64,000 bases of DNA from Wenzhouxiangella limi. GTDB taxonomy: Bacteria > Pseudomonadota > Gammaproteobacteria > Xanthomonadales > Wenzhouxiangellaceae. Numbering within the stretch: position 1 is the first letter of the stretch; each line of letters opens with the position of its first letter. Positions 38,409-47,217 of this stretch are shown one piece after another. The position numbers were made by a program, and so were the translations under genes. Under the pieces are notes generated by a model. That model made no database searches, had not been told where the DNA came from, and saw only the letters and a program-made list of their open reading frames with translations. Location: positions 93,266 through 157,265 of the forward strand of contig NZ_JAAGSC010000044.1 of the NCBI RefSeq assembly GCF_010499265.1, in the 5' to 3' direction.

Positions 38409-38465
38409 TCACAGGATGATCTGCGGTAATCTGAACCCTGGTGATCTAGGACCAGCCGCACGGTA

Positions 38466-39548
38466 ATGAGCGAAAATAGTCGGGAATGGGTGAATTGGGC
38501 CATCCGCAGGATCGAGTCGGATTTCCAGCGCTCGGCCGATACCCATCTGATCAAGGTCGACCTGCCGGCGCTGCCCGGCATTGATCTGTACCTGAAAGAC
38601 GAATCCACGCACCCGTCCGGCAGCCTCAAGCATCGCCTCGCCCGCTCGCTGTTCCTCTACGGCCTGGCCAACGGCTGGATCGAGGAGGGCACGCCGATCA
38701 TTGAGTCCTCTTCGGGCAACACGGCCGTTTCCGAGGCCTACTTCGCCCGTCTGCTGGGCCTGCCCTTCATTGCCGTCATGCCGCGCGACACCTCCGAGCG
38801 CAAGGTCCGCGAGATCGAGTTCTACGGCGGAGAATGTCGCATGGTCGACGGTCACGCGATCTACAGCGCGGCGGCCGAGATCGCCCGGTCGGTTGGGGGG
38901 CACTATCTGGATCAGTTCACCAACGCCGAGAGAGTCACCGACTGGCGCGGCAACAACAATATCGCCCAGTCGATCTTCGAGCAGATGCAGCGCGAGCGCT
39001 TTCCCATCCCGGACTGGATCGTGGTCAGCGCCGGCACCGGTGGCACGCCCGCCACGATTGGTCGCTATATCCGCTATCGCTGCCACGACACCCGGCTGTG
39101 CGTGGCCGACCCCGAGAACTCCGTGTTCTACGATTACTGGCGGACCCGCGACTGCGACCTGACCAGCGAACACATGTCGGTGATCGAGGGCATCGGCCGG
39201 CCGCGGGTCGAACCGTCGTTCGTGCCCGACGTGATCGACCACATGATTCGCGTACCCGACGCGGCCAGTATCGCGACCATTCACTTTCTCGAAAAGATTC
39301 TGGGCCGCAAGGCCGGCGGATCAACCGGCACCAATCTCTATGCCTGTTTTCAGCTGATCCAGCGACTGGTGGCCGAAGGGCGCGAGGCCAGCCTGGTCAC
39401 CATGCTGTGCGACACCGGTGATCGCTATCTGAACACGTTCTACAACGAGGACTGGCTGGGAGAAAAAGGGTTTGTGCTTGCCCCCTGGCTGGAGTGCCTG
39501 GAGCATCTGTATGCGACCGGCCGCTTCAAGCAGCCGGCTGCGGCATGA
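38466..39548 (+). CDS. PLP-dependent cysteine synthase family protein
   Basis: A 360-residue fold-type II PLP enzyme. The Schiff-base lysine is in SGSLKHRLA, the phosphate/substrate loop is [13 protein letters not shown], and the PLP-phosphate glycine loop [14 protein letters not shown] is intact. The C-terminal segment ([18 protein letters not shown]) matches the group that includes L-cysteine desulfhydrase Cds1. The likely reaction is cysteine synthesis or degradation to H2S, pyruvate and ammonia. It is 57 bp after the CNNM gene. Confidence 0.9.
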   Translation: MSENSREWVNWAIRRIESDFQRSADTHLIKVDLPALPGIDLYLKDESTHPSGSLKHRLARSLFLYGLANGWIEEGTPIIESSSGNTAVSEAYFARLLGLPFIAVMPRDTSERKVREIEFYGGECRMVDGHAIYSAAAEIARSVGGHYLDQFTNAERVTDWRGNNNIAQSIFEQMQRERFPIPDWIVVSAGTGGTPATIGRYIRYRCHDTRLCVADPENSVFYDYWRTRDCDLTSEHMSVIEGIGRPRVEPSFVPDVIDHMIRVPDAASIATIHFLEKILGRKAGGSTGTNLYACFQLIQRLVAEGREASLVTMLCDTGDRYLNTFYNEDWLGEKGFVLAPWLECLEHLYATGRFKQPAAA

Positions 39549-39570
39549 GCGGTCGTAGCGCCGTGGGCGG

Positions 39571-40242
39571 CTAGCCGGCCAGCCAGATGTAGTGGCGGGG
39601 TCCCTTGCCGGCGCGGTGCGGACGTACGATCACCATTTCTGAACGGAAGCCGGCTCTTTTCAGGCGATTGTTGAACTGCGCGTCCGGTCCAGCGGACCAG
39701 ACCGCCAGTACGCCCTGCGCGCGCAACGCGGCGCGGATGACGGCCAGCCCCGCCAGGCTGTAAAGCCAGTCGTTTTCGCGCCGGATCAGCGCCTGGGGGC
39801 CGTTGTCGACATCGAGCAGAATGGCGTTGAAGCCACCTGGTTGGGCGCGCAGTAGTTCTGCGACATCACCGATGAACACGGTGCTGCGAGGATCGTCAAG
39901 CGGATGACCGGCCGGCTCGCCGATCAGGGTTCGGTTCCAGTCGACGACTTCCGGAACCAGTTCAGCCACGACCACTTCGGCAGCGGCTCCGGCCGCGGCC
40001 AGCGCTGCAGCATGGGTAAATCCCATGCCCAGTCCACCCACCAGCAGCCGGGGCTTCGCCGGCTGTCCCATGCGCGCGCAGGCCAGATCGGCCATGGCCT
40101 TCTCCGACCCGATCACCCGGCTGTTCATCAGCTCCCCGCGGCCGGGAATGACCATCGAGAACTTGTCCTTGTGCTCGTAGAGACGCAGGGATTTGGCGGT
40201 GTCGGGGATGCGCGCCTCGGCAAGCAATATCGAGCGGTTCAT
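39571..40242 (-). CDS. Spermidine-synthase-like methyltransferase-fold protein
   Basis: A 223-residue class I SAM-fold protein. ATG 40242 starts at MNRSILLAEARIPD. The SAM-binding loop GGLGMGFTHAAAL, the acidic strand end VVVAELVPEVVDWN, GDVAELL and the ILLDVDNGPQALI active-site-like segment resemble spermidine synthases and their shorter bacterial homologues. It lacks the N-terminal beta-domain of true spermidine synthase, so polyamine synthesis is uncertain. Confidence 0.82.
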   Translation of the reverse strand: MNRSILLAEARIPDTAKSLRLYEHKDKFSMVIPGRGELMNSRVIGSEKAMADLACARMGQPAKPRLLVGGLGMGFTHAAALAAAGAAAEVVVAELVPEVVDWNRTLIGEPAGHPLDDPRSTVFIGDVAELLRAQPGGFNAILLDVDNGPQALIRRENDWLYSLAGLAVIRAALRAQGVLAVWSAGPDAQFNNRLKRAGFRSEMVIVRPHRAGKGPRHYIWLAG

Positions 40243-40258
40243 GATTCGGTTTTCCGCA

Positions 40259-40384
40259 TTACTCGATGTCCGGATAACGGATTCCCGCTTCCTGACGAAC
40301 GGCGTCCAGCAGGGCGATCGGCTGCCGACTGAAATCCAGCGGGAGCCTCTCGCTTTGCTTGCGGTTTCGATTGAGGCAATCCAT
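40259..40384 (-). CDS. Small hypothetical ORF (41 aa)
   Basis: A 41-codon frame from ATG 40384 to TAA, immediately upstream of the spermidine-synthase-like gene. The translation (RLPLDFSRQPIALLDAVRQE, ending GIRYPDIE) has balanced composition unlike the Arg/Pro-rich shadow frames. The frame is open further upstream to about 40425 with no better start. It could be a microprotein or a gene tail left by the decay described for the adjacent fragment. No family was recognised. Confidence 0.3.
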   Translation of the reverse strand: MDCLNRNRKQSERLPLDFSRQPIALLDAVRQEAGIRYPDIE

Positions 40385-40422
40385 GACACGGGGTCGCTTC
40401 CAGAGCTTAGCCCCCGGGAAGT

Positions 40423-40590
40423 TTACCTTCGCGCAACAAGGTCACGGAGGATGCTGCTCGCGATCACGTCGATCACCCTCATGATCGTGGGCAAGAACCG
40501 GTCCCATAACGCTTCCATGAAAAAGACCTCATTGCCTCTGGCGGTGGCCACCATATCCTCGGGGCTGCCGGGGAACGTGTGGAGGTTCTA
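40423..40590 (-). pseudogene. Remnant of a Gfo/Idh/MocA family oxidoreductase gene
   Basis: A short open stretch between two stops encodes EVFFMEALWDRFLPTIMRVI and then DVIASSILRDL. This closely resembles the conserved segment around the second helix of Gfo/Idh/MocA oxidoreductases (vFMEAlWtRFLPai). The N-terminal Rossmann fold and the rest of the C-terminal domain are absent, and the frame ends at TAA (40423-40425). It is therefore a decayed gene fragment between the spermidine-synthase-like gene and rhlE. The 369-bp region 40243-40611 holds only this fragment and the 41-codon frame. Confidence 0.5.
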
Positions 40591-40611
40591 CTGGCGCCAG
40601 GCGTCATCGGG

Positions 40612-41886
40612 TCAGGCCGCGCGCGATGAGCGGGAACGCCCCCGGCCTCGGTGGCCTCCACTTTCGTTTCGGCTGCGGCTGGAGCGGGCGCCGGAGTTGT
40701 GATTGCTGCGCTGCGACCGGCCCTGCTTTTTCGGCGGCTGCGGGTTGCGCGCCGGCTGTTCGGTTGGCTCGTAGCCGTCCAGCGATTCGGTCGGGATGGC
40801 GACCTTGACCAGCTTGCGAATGTCTTCGAACTGGTAGTGCTCTGCACCGGAGACCAGCGACACCGCCAGCCCGTCGCGGCCGGCGCGGCCGGTGCGGCCG
40901 ATGCGGTGGACATAGTCTTCCGGCACGTTCGGGATCTCGTAGTTGACCACGTGCGGGAGCTGGTCGATATCCAGGCCTCGGGCGGCGATGTCGGTGGCGA
41001 CCAGTACGCGCACCTTGCCCTGCTTGAACCCGGCCAGGGCCTTGGTTCTGGCCCCCTGGCTCTTGTTGCCGTGAATCGCAGCGGCGCTTAGACCGTCGGT
41101 TTCGAGCTGTTTGGCCAGGCGGTTGGCGCCGTGCTTGGTGCGGGTAAACACCAGCACCTGGCGCCAATTCTCCGATCCAATCATCCACGACAGCAGTTCG
41201 CGTTTTCGGTTCTGGTCGACCCGGATGGCCTTCTGGGCGATCGCTTCGACGGTGGAGTTGGGCGGAGCGGTCTCGATGCGCAGCGGATCTTTCAGGAACT
41301 GGTGCGCCAGCGCCGAGATCTCCTTGGAAAACGTGGCCGAGAACAGCAGCGTCTGGCGCTTTTTCGGCACGTGCTTGAGGATCCGGTCGATGGCCGGGCG
41401 GAAGCCCATGTCGAGCATGCGGTCGGCCTCATCGAGGATCAGCATCTCGATGCCGTCCAGGCGCACGGTGCCGCGCTCGATGTGGTCGATCAGACGGCCA
41501 GGGGTCGCGATCAAAACATCGATGCCACGACGCAGCTTGTCCATCTGCGGGTTGATGTTGACGCCGCCGAAGACTTCCAGCGACTTGAGGTTGAGGTGAC
41601 GACCGTAGGCGCGCAGGTTTTCGTGAACCTGGGCGGCCAGCTCGCGCGTGGGCGTGAGAATCAGCGCGCGCAGCTTGCGCGGGCCGGTCTGGTCGCTGAG
41701 CTTTTGCAGCAGCGGCAGGGTGAAAGCGGCAGTCTTGCCGGTGCCGGTCTGGGCGCTGGCCATGAGGTCGCGCCCGGCCAGCATGGCCGGAATGGCTTTT
41801 TCCTGAATCGGGGTGGGACGGGTATAACCCTGCTCGCCAACGGCGCGCAGCAGTTCGGCCTTGAGGCCGAGGGAATCGAAAGACAT
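40612..41886 (-). CDS. rhlE: DEAD-box RNA helicase RhlE-like
   Basis: A 424-residue ATP-dependent RNA helicase. ATG 41886 (AAGGAAA upstream) begins at [15 protein letters not shown]; the frame is open to 42045 but that part is not conserved. Motifs in order: Q motif (GYTRPTPIQ), Walker [25 protein letters not shown] in [22 protein letters not shown], and [13 protein letters not shown]. The C-terminal 60 residues are Arg/Ser/Gly-rich, typical of RhlE tails that bind RNA. It acts in RNA unwinding, ribosome assembly or decay. Confidence 0.93.
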   Translation of the reverse strand: MSFDSLGLKAELLRAVGEQGYTRPTPIQEKAIPAMLAGRDLMASAQTGTGKTAAFTLPLLQKLSDQTGPRKLRALILTPTRELAAQVHENLRAYGRHLNLKSLEVFGGVNINPQMDKLRRGIDVLIATPGRLIDHIERGTVRLDGIEMLILDEADRMLDMGFRPAIDRILKHVPKKRQTLLFSATFSKEISALAHQFLKDPLRIETAPPNSTVEAIAQKAIRVDQNRKRELLSWMIGSENWRQVLVFTRTKHGANRLAKQLETDGLSAAAIHGNKSQGARTKALAGFKQGKVRVLVATDIAARGLDIDQLPHVVNYEIPNVPEDYVHRIGRTGRAGRDGLAVSLVSGAEHYQFEDIRKLVKVAIPTESLDGYEPTEQPARNPQPPKKQGRSQRSNHNSGARSSRSRNESGGHRGRGRSRSSRAA

Positions 41887-42039
41887 GGTGTTTCCTTGTT
41901 GACCAAGGCCTGGAAAACGGGCCGCGGGAGTGCGACACGCGAGACAAATCGGGGAAAGGCCTTGGAAAACATTCAATCCGCGAGAGGGCGCTGACGACGA
42001 TTGACCTGAAGCGGCCGGCCCAGCGCAGGGCGGATCATA
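41887..42039 (-). promoter_or_regulatory. Long structured 5' leader and promoter of rhlE
   Basis: A TATGAT -10-like hexamer (42034-42039, minus strand) would start transcription near 42027, giving a leader of about 140 nt. In the leader CCAAGGCCT (near 41957-41965) can pair with AGGCCTTGG (near 41903-41911), with the second arm just upstream of the AAGGAAAC ribosome-binding site. The same feature appears on the plus strand as near-direct repeats AAGGCCTGGAAAAC (41905-41918) and AAAGGCCTTGGAAAAC (41955-41970). No good -35 hexamer was found. Confidence 0.4.
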
Positions 42040-42080
42040 GCACAAGCCGACAGCGACCGCGATTGGCCCTCAGCGGCCGC

Positions 42081-43292
42081 TCAGACCCGGCGGAACACCA
42101 GCGTGGCGTTCGTGCCGCCGAACCCGAAGCTGTTGGACATGATCGTGTCCAGCTGCACGCCGTCACGCCGGCCGCGCACGATGTCGAATCCTTCAGCGGC
42201 CGGATCCAGGTGGTCGATGTTTGCCGAGGCTGCAATGAAATCGTTTTGCATCATGAGGATGGCGTGGATCGCCTCGTTGACCCCGGCAGCGCCGAGCGCG
42301 TGTCCGGCGAGCGACTTGGTGGAGGCGATCGGCGGGCTGTGGGTGCCGAATACGGCGCGGATGGCTTCCAGCTCCTTGATGTCGCCGACCGGCGTGCTGG
42401 TGCCGTGGGCGTTGAGATAGTCGACCGGCGAGTCCAGTCCCTCGAGCGCAATGCGCATGCAGCGCGTCGCTCCTTCGCCGGAGGGCTGGACCATGTCCGC
42501 GCCGTCGGAGGTGGCGCCATAGCCGACCAGCTCGCAGATTGGGCGCGCGCCACGCGCTCTGGCGTGTTCAAGTTCCTCGAGCACCAGCATGCCGCCGCCG
42601 CCGGAAATCACGAAACCGTCGCGATCGGCATCGTAGGCGCGCGAGGCCTGCTCCGGCGTCTCGTTATAGTTCGACGATAGCGCGCCCATGCCGTCGAACA
42701 TGACCGACGTGCCCCAGTGCAGCTCTTCGGCGCCGCCGGCGAACACCACGTCCTGCTTGCCGAGCTGGATGAGCTCGGCGCCGTTGCCGATGCAGTGGGC
42801 GCTGGTCGCGCATGCAGAGCTGATGGTGTAGCTGATGCCCTTGATCTTGAACGCCGTGGCCAGGTTGGCCGGGATCGCCGACGACATGCACTGCGTCACG
42901 CGGTAGGGCCCCACCTTCCGGGCCCCCTTTTTCTGCGTGGTCTCGCCAGTCTGCAGAACGCTTTCTGTCGAGGCGCCGCCGGAGCCCGCGATGAGGCCGG
43001 TGCGGGGATTGCTGATGTCGTTGCTGTCCAGGCCGGCCATGGCGATGGCTTCCTGCATGGCCACGTAGTTGTATCCGGCCGCTGTGCTCATGAAACGCCT
43101 GAGCTTGCGATCGATGAGGTCGGCGAGGGTCAGGTCGACCGGCCCGTGTACGTGGCTGCGGAAGCCGAGTTCCTTGTATTCCTCGCTGAAGCTGATGCCC
43201 GAGCGTCCGGCCTGCAGTGACGCCAGCACTTCGGTCACGTTGTTGCCAATGCTCGAGACAATCCCGAGTCCGGTGACGACGACACGACGCAT
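42081..43292 (-). CDS. fabB: Beta-ketoacyl-ACP synthase I
   Basis: A 403-residue condensing enzyme. The active-site cysteine is in [10 protein letters not shown], the two histidines in [11 protein letters not shown] and [12 protein letters not shown], and the C-terminal [11 protein letters not shown] loop is intact. It elongates acyl-ACP with malonyl-ACP; with FabA it makes unsaturated fatty acids. It lies nine bases after fabA on the same strand, the conserved fabAB operon. Confidence 0.96.
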   Translation of the reverse strand: MRRVVVTGLGIVSSIGNNVTEVLASLQAGRSGISFSEEYKELGFRSHVHGPVDLTLADLIDRKLRRFMSTAAGYNYVAMQEAIAMAGLDSNDISNPRTGLIAGSGGASTESVLQTGETTQKKGARKVGPYRVTQCMSSAIPANLATAFKIKGISYTISSACATSAHCIGNGAELIQLGKQDVVFAGGAEELHWGTSVMFDGMGALSSNYNETPEQASRAYDADRDGFVISGGGGMLVLEELEHARARGARPICELVGYGATSDGADMVQPSGEGATRCMRIALEGLDSPVDYLNAHGTSTPVGDIKELEAIRAVFGTHSPPIASTKSLAGHALGAAGVNEAIHAILMMQNDFIAASANIDHLDPAAEGFDIVRGRRDGVQLDTIMSNSFGFGGTNATLVFRRV

Positions 43293-43301
43293 GGGCCCTC
43301 C

Positions 43302-43814
43302 TTAAAACGAGTCGGTGGAAGTGAACAATCCGACCTTGAGGTCGGTGGCCGAATAGATCTCGCGCCCGTCAACGCTCATTGTGCCATCAGCGATGCCCAT
43401 GATGAGACGGCGGAGGAGAACGCGTTTCATGTCGAGCCGGTAGGTGACCCGCCTGGCTTGCGGCAGCACCTGGCCGCTGAACTTGACCTCGCCGACACCC
43501 AGCGCACGTCCGCGTCCGGGTCCGCCGCTCCAGCACAGAAAGAAGCCGATCAGCTGCCACAGGGCGTCGAGGCCAAGGCACCCGGGCATCACCGGATCGG
43601 ACTCGAAATGACATTTGAAGAACCATAGGTCGGGATGGATATCAAGTTCGGCGATGATCTCGCCCAGGCCGTGCGATCCGCCATCGCTGTCGATGTGGGT
43701 GATGCGATCCATCATCAGCATCGGCGGCAGCGGCAGCCGGGCGCCGTCGCTGCCAAACAGTTCGCCATGCCCGGCCTTCAGCAAATCGTCGTAGCTGTAT
43801 GCGCTTTTTCTCAT
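43302..43814 (-). CDS. fabA: 3-hydroxydecanoyl-ACP dehydratase/isomerase
   Basis: A 170-residue hot-dog enzyme with the catalytic histidine in [17 protein letters not shown] and the partner aspartate in LGLDALWQL. It dehydrates 3-hydroxydecanoyl-ACP and isomerises the product to the cis-3 form, committing carbon to unsaturated fatty acids. It is the first gene of fabAB; GGGGTAG lies just before the ATG. No FabR or DesT palindrome was recognised in the 213-bp gap to the divergent lipoprotein gene. Confidence 0.96.
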   Translation of the reverse strand: MRKSAYSYDDLLKAGHGELFGSDGARLPLPPMLMMDRITHIDSDGGSHGLGEIIAELDIHPDLWFFKCHFESDPVMPGCLGLDALWQLIGFFLCWSGGPGRGRALGVGEVKFSGQVLPQARRVTYRLDMKRVLLRRLIMGIADGTMSVDGREIYSATDLKVGLFTSTDSF

Positions 43815-44027
43815 TTCTACCCCGAGTCAAATCGCTGACGTGGTTATTGTGCCGCCAAACCTGTGCCCTTGTCCTGCTTGTCTCGGGGTTTCGGCACGTT
43901 GCGCAATCACGCCCAAGTATGGTGGAGGGTACAAGCGAGCCCCGGCCGGGTCGGTCAAAAAAAATGGCGCTTGAACCGTCTGGAACGGGCGGTTTATGCT
44001 TCGACGACGATCCTACAAGGCCTGTGC

Positions 44028-45341
44028 ATGAACCCTCGGAGCTACTGCCCACGCGCTTTCTGGCTGAGACGGCTGGCGGCGTGCGCGCTGCTGACCAGTT
44101 GCGCCCTGTTGCTCAGCGCCTGCGCCGGCAGCCGCGTCGAGCCGCTGATGCCCACCCCGGTGATTTTTTCAGAACTGGATGTCGGCCCGCTGGATCACAT
44201 TCCCGAAGGGCGCCGCTGGAAGCCCAGGCGGGTCTATTACGCCACGACCCGCGCGCGCGAGCGCGATCTCCAGCGTATCGATTACGGCAATACCGAAAGC
44301 GACCGCGTCTCGGTCGGCATGGCCCTGATCGGTTTCGGTGGGCCAGAGATCTCCTGGACCGACCTCAACGACTACTCGCGTCGCGACAAGCGCCCCGAGA
44401 GCATCGATTTGTCGATTGCCGGGCTGGTCGAGGCCGGCCATTTCGAGCATGACGAAAACGGCGAGGTTGTCGACATCAGCGGCGCGGCCGCCTGGCTGAT
44501 GGACGATCTGAATGCTTCCATCGAGTCGGCTCGAGATCGCGATCTGATGATCTATGTGCACGGCGCCCGGGTGAACTTCTACAACGCCAACGCCTTCGCC
44601 GCCCAGCTCGATCATTTCATGGGCCGCGACATGACGTCGATGGCCTTTTCCTGGCCGACGCATCAGAACATCCTCGCCTACGGCAGCGGCACCGACGTAC
44701 GACGGGCCTATCGAGCCGCGCCGGCACTGGCGTCGATGCTGGAACTGCTGGCGCGCGATTCGACGGCCCGGCGGATCCACATCGTTTGCTGGAGCGCGGG
44801 TGGCCGAGTCGTCACCGAGGCCTTGCGCCAACTCCATCAGCGGCGAGGATCAGATCCGACCGATCTGCGCCTGGGCACCGTCTATTTCGCTGCCGCCGAC
44901 GTGCCCGACCGCGAGTTTCTCCAGGCCCTGCCTGCCATGAACGACCTGGCCAAGCGCATCGTGGTGACGTCCTCCTCCAACGACGAGGCGCTCAAGATGG
45001 CCCGAATTTTCATGCGCGGCGGGGTCCGCATCGGCGAGCGCGAGCGTGAGCTGAGCGACGATCAGCTTGCGGTCGTATTGGCCGCCGACCGGCTGGAGGT
45101 GGTGGATGTTTCCCACGGCTGGGAAGACCGCGGCTTCGACATCACCGGGCATCGCTACTGGTTCAATCACCCGTGGGCCAGCAGCGACCTCGTGCTGGCC
45201 ATCCGCAGCGATCTGGGTCCGGCAGAACGGGCGCTGGAAGCAACCGATTTGGGTATCTTGTGGGGTGTTCCGCCGGATTATCCCGCGCGTCTTCGGGCCC
45301 GTCTGAGTCGTGATGATCTGGTGATCCGCCGGCAAGATTGA
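44028..45341 (+). CDS. Lipoprotein alpha/beta hydrolase (DUF900-like)
   Basis: A 437-residue protein. ATG 44028 begins a lipoprotein signal with the lipobox LLSAC (about residue 31), so it is probably anchored to the outer or inner membrane. The hydrolase fold begins near RVYYATTRARERD, with an oxyanion-like YVHGARVNFYNAN, a nucleophile region VCWSAGGRVV and a late histidine segment DVSHGWEDRGFD. This matches the DUF900 alpha/beta-hydrolase family. The nucleophile elbow is WSAGG instead of the usual GxSxG (the first glycine is replaced by tryptophan). Substrate unknown. Confidence 0.82.
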   Translation: MNPRSYCPRAFWLRRLAACALLTSCALLLSACAGSRVEPLMPTPVIFSELDVGPLDHIPEGRRWKPRRVYYATTRARERDLQRIDYGNTESDRVSVGMALIGFGGPEISWTDLNDYSRRDKRPESIDLSIAGLVEAGHFEHDENGEVVDISGAAAWLMDDLNASIESARDRDLMIYVHGARVNFYNANAFAAQLDHFMGRDMTSMAFSWPTHQNILAYGSGTDVRRAYRAAPALASMLELLARDSTARRIHIVCWSAGGRVVTEALRQLHQRRGSDPTDLRLGTVYFAAADVPDREFLQALPAMNDLAKRIVVTSSSNDEALKMARIFMRGGVRIGERERELSDDQLAVVLAADRLEVVDVSHGWEDRGFDITGHRYWFNHPWASSDLVLAIRSDLGPAERALEATDLGILWGVPPDYPARLRARLSRDDLVIRRQD

Positions 45342-45491
45342 CCCAAGCTTTGGCCGCTGCCTGTGCTGGTTGACGCCCAGGCTGTCACCCGCCGTCAGCC
45401 TCAGCGAGTTTCGCCCGCGCCGGCGCCGGCGCGGCCCTGCGCCACGGCGTCGTGATAGGGTGCAGCGATATACAAGCCATGGGAAAAGCCA

Positions 45492-46196
45492 GTGCCAGAA
45501 AGCGATGACAAGGTTCTTCTGATAACCGGGGCGTCCAGCGGCATCGGTGCCGCCACCGCTCGCCTGGCGGTCGAGCAGGGCTACCGGGTGGCGCTAAGCG
45601 CCCGAACCGAGCAAAGACTGGAGGCGCTGGTCGCCGAACTTGGCCCCGGGCGCGCCCTCGCGCAGCGCTGTGACGTCACCGATTACGAAGACCAGAAGCG
45701 CATGGTTGCCGCAGCGCTGGAGTATTTCGGCCGCATCGACGCCGTGTTTGCCAACGCCGGTACCGGGGGTGAGCCGGGTGGTTTCTCCGCCGCGCCCGTG
45801 GCCAGCTGGAAAACCATGGTCGACGTCAACATTCTCGGCGTGGCCTATACCCTGCGCGCAAGCCTGGAAGAGGTGAAAAAACGTCGCGGTCACGTCGTGA
45901 TGACCGGTTCGGTCGCCGGTCGTCGAACCCTGGCCGGGTCGATGTACTCGGCCACCAAGTGGGCCGTTTCGGCCATCGGCTACGGCTTGCGAGAGGAAAT
46001 CAAGGGTTCGGGCGCGCGCGTGACGCTGATCGAACCCGGGATGGTGGATACGCCGTTTTTCGACGAGCCCAAGCCCGATGCACTCAAGCCCGAAGACATC
46101 GCCCGTGCCGTGGTCTACGCGCTGTCCCAGCCCGCCCACGTCGATGTGCACGAGTTGATGGTGTTGCCAACACCACCGCTGGAACAGGCCGACTGA
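45492..46196 (+). CDS. SDR family NAD(P)-dependent oxidoreductase
   Basis: A 234-residue short-chain dehydrogenase with GTG start and GGGAAAAG upstream. It has TGASSGIGAATA, FANAGTGGEP, a serine in MTGSVAGRR and YSATKWAVS. The C-terminus VLPTPPLEQAD is short. Resemblance is to the YdfG/serine-dehydrogenase-like group; the substrate is not readable. It stands between the DUF900 lipoprotein and the betaine-type binding protein on the same strand. Confidence 0.9.
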   Translation: MPESDDKVLLITGASSGIGAATARLAVEQGYRVALSARTEQRLEALVAELGPGRALAQRCDVTDYEDQKRMVAAALEYFGRIDAVFANAGTGGEPGGFSAAPVASWKTMVDVNILGVAYTLRASLEEVKKRRGHVVMTGSVAGRRTLAGSMYSATKWAVSAIGYGLREEIKGSGARVTLIEPGMVDTPFFDEPKPDALKPEDIARAVVYALSQPAHVDVHELMVLPTPPLEQAD

Positions 46197-46281
46197 CCAG
46201 GATGGCGGACGCGAGCCGTTGTCGCCTCCCCGCTTTCGTGCTGACGCCAGGGACTGCGCGCTTTCGGCAAGGATGTGGATC

Positions 46282-47217
46282 ATGATGCGGTGGTTGCCGG
46301 CCGCGGTGCTGGGGTTGTCGCTGGCCGCTTCGGCCGCGCAGCCGACGGTCCGGCTCGGCGTGCCGCCGTGGCAGGGGGCCGAGGCCAAAAGCGCCGTGGT
46401 GGCCGAAATCCTGCGCGCGACCGGCTACGAGGTGGAAACCGTCTCCGCCGCCGCGGTCCTGATCTTTCAGGGCCTGGCCCGCGGGGAGGTCGACGCCAAT
46501 CTCTCGGCCTGGGTGCCGGGCCAGGAAGAGGCTTTCGGTCCGCGTGTGGAGGCCGGCGACATCGTGATCCTGGGCGAGAACCTGCGCGGTGCCCGCACCG
46601 GTCTGGCGGTGCCGGCCGCCGCCCGCCGCAGCGGCCTGGTCTCGATGGAAGATCTGGAAGCATTCGCCTCCGAGCTCGATTCCACGATTTTCTGCATTGA
46701 GCCGGGCAGCGGGGCCAATGCCGTCGCCGAGGCCGCGATCGCCGAGGATCTCTACGGTCTGGGCGACTGGCGGGTGCTGCCCAGCAGCACCGAGGCCATG
46801 CTCACCCATGTCGAGCGCGCGGTACGCCGCGATCGCCTCACGGTCTTTTGCGCCTGGGCGCCGCACTGGATGAACGAAGCCTTCGACCTGGCCTACCTCG
46901 ACGACCCGGCCGGCCACTGGGGCGGACCGGGCGCGACCCGGGTGCTGACCCTGGCCCGGGCCGGACTGGAGCAGGATTTTCCCCAGCTGGCCGAATTCCT
47001 GAGCCGCTTCCAGGTCGATGCCGAAAGCCAGAGCCGCTGGATTTACGCCTACGCCCGCGAAGAGCAGCCGCTGGAGCGCGTGGCCAGGCGCTGGATCGCC
47101 GCCAACGAGAAGACCGTGCAGGACTGGCTTGCCGGCCTCCAGACCCCGGCCGGCGAGGACGCCGCCGAGGCGCTGGAGCAAGCCATGGCGCGCTGGCCCA
47201 CTAGCGACCCGAACTGA
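46282..47217 (+). CDS. Glycine-betaine-type substrate-binding protein (OpuAC/ProX family)
   Basis: A 311-residue type II binding protein with a signal peptide (MMRWLPAAVLGLSLAASAAQ). Lobe motifs VRLGVPPWQGAEAKSAVVAE, ANLSAWVPGQEE and the C-terminal Trp-rich region (WAPHWMNEAFDLAYL) fit proteins that bind quaternary amines. ATG 46282 has AAGGA nine bases upstream; ATG 46273 and 46285 are alternatives. No ABC ATPase or permease gene is adjacent, so this is an orphan binding component. Its 3' end overlaps the convergent S9 peptidase gene by 17 bp. Confidence 0.85.
   Translation: MMRWLPAAVLGLSLAASAAQPTVRLGVPPWQGAEAKSAVVAEILRATGYEVETVSAAAVLIFQGLARGEVDANLSAWVPGQEEAFGPRVEAGDIVILGENLRGARTGLAVPAAARRSGLVSMEDLEAFASELDSTIFCIEPGSGANAVAEAAIAEDLYGLGDWRVLPSSTEAMLTHVERAVRRDRLTVFCAWAPHWMNEAFDLAYLDDPAGHWGGPGATRVLTLARAGLEQDFPQLAEFLSRFQVDAESQSRWIYAYAREEQPLERVARRWIAANEKTVQDWLAGLQTPAGEDAAEALEQAMARWPTSDPN

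Noticed and set aside
40193-40702. 169-codon plus-strand frame between the methyltransferase-like gene and rhlE
   Set aside because: It crosses the Gfo/Idh remnant antisense and the 3' end of rhlE, with no family features.
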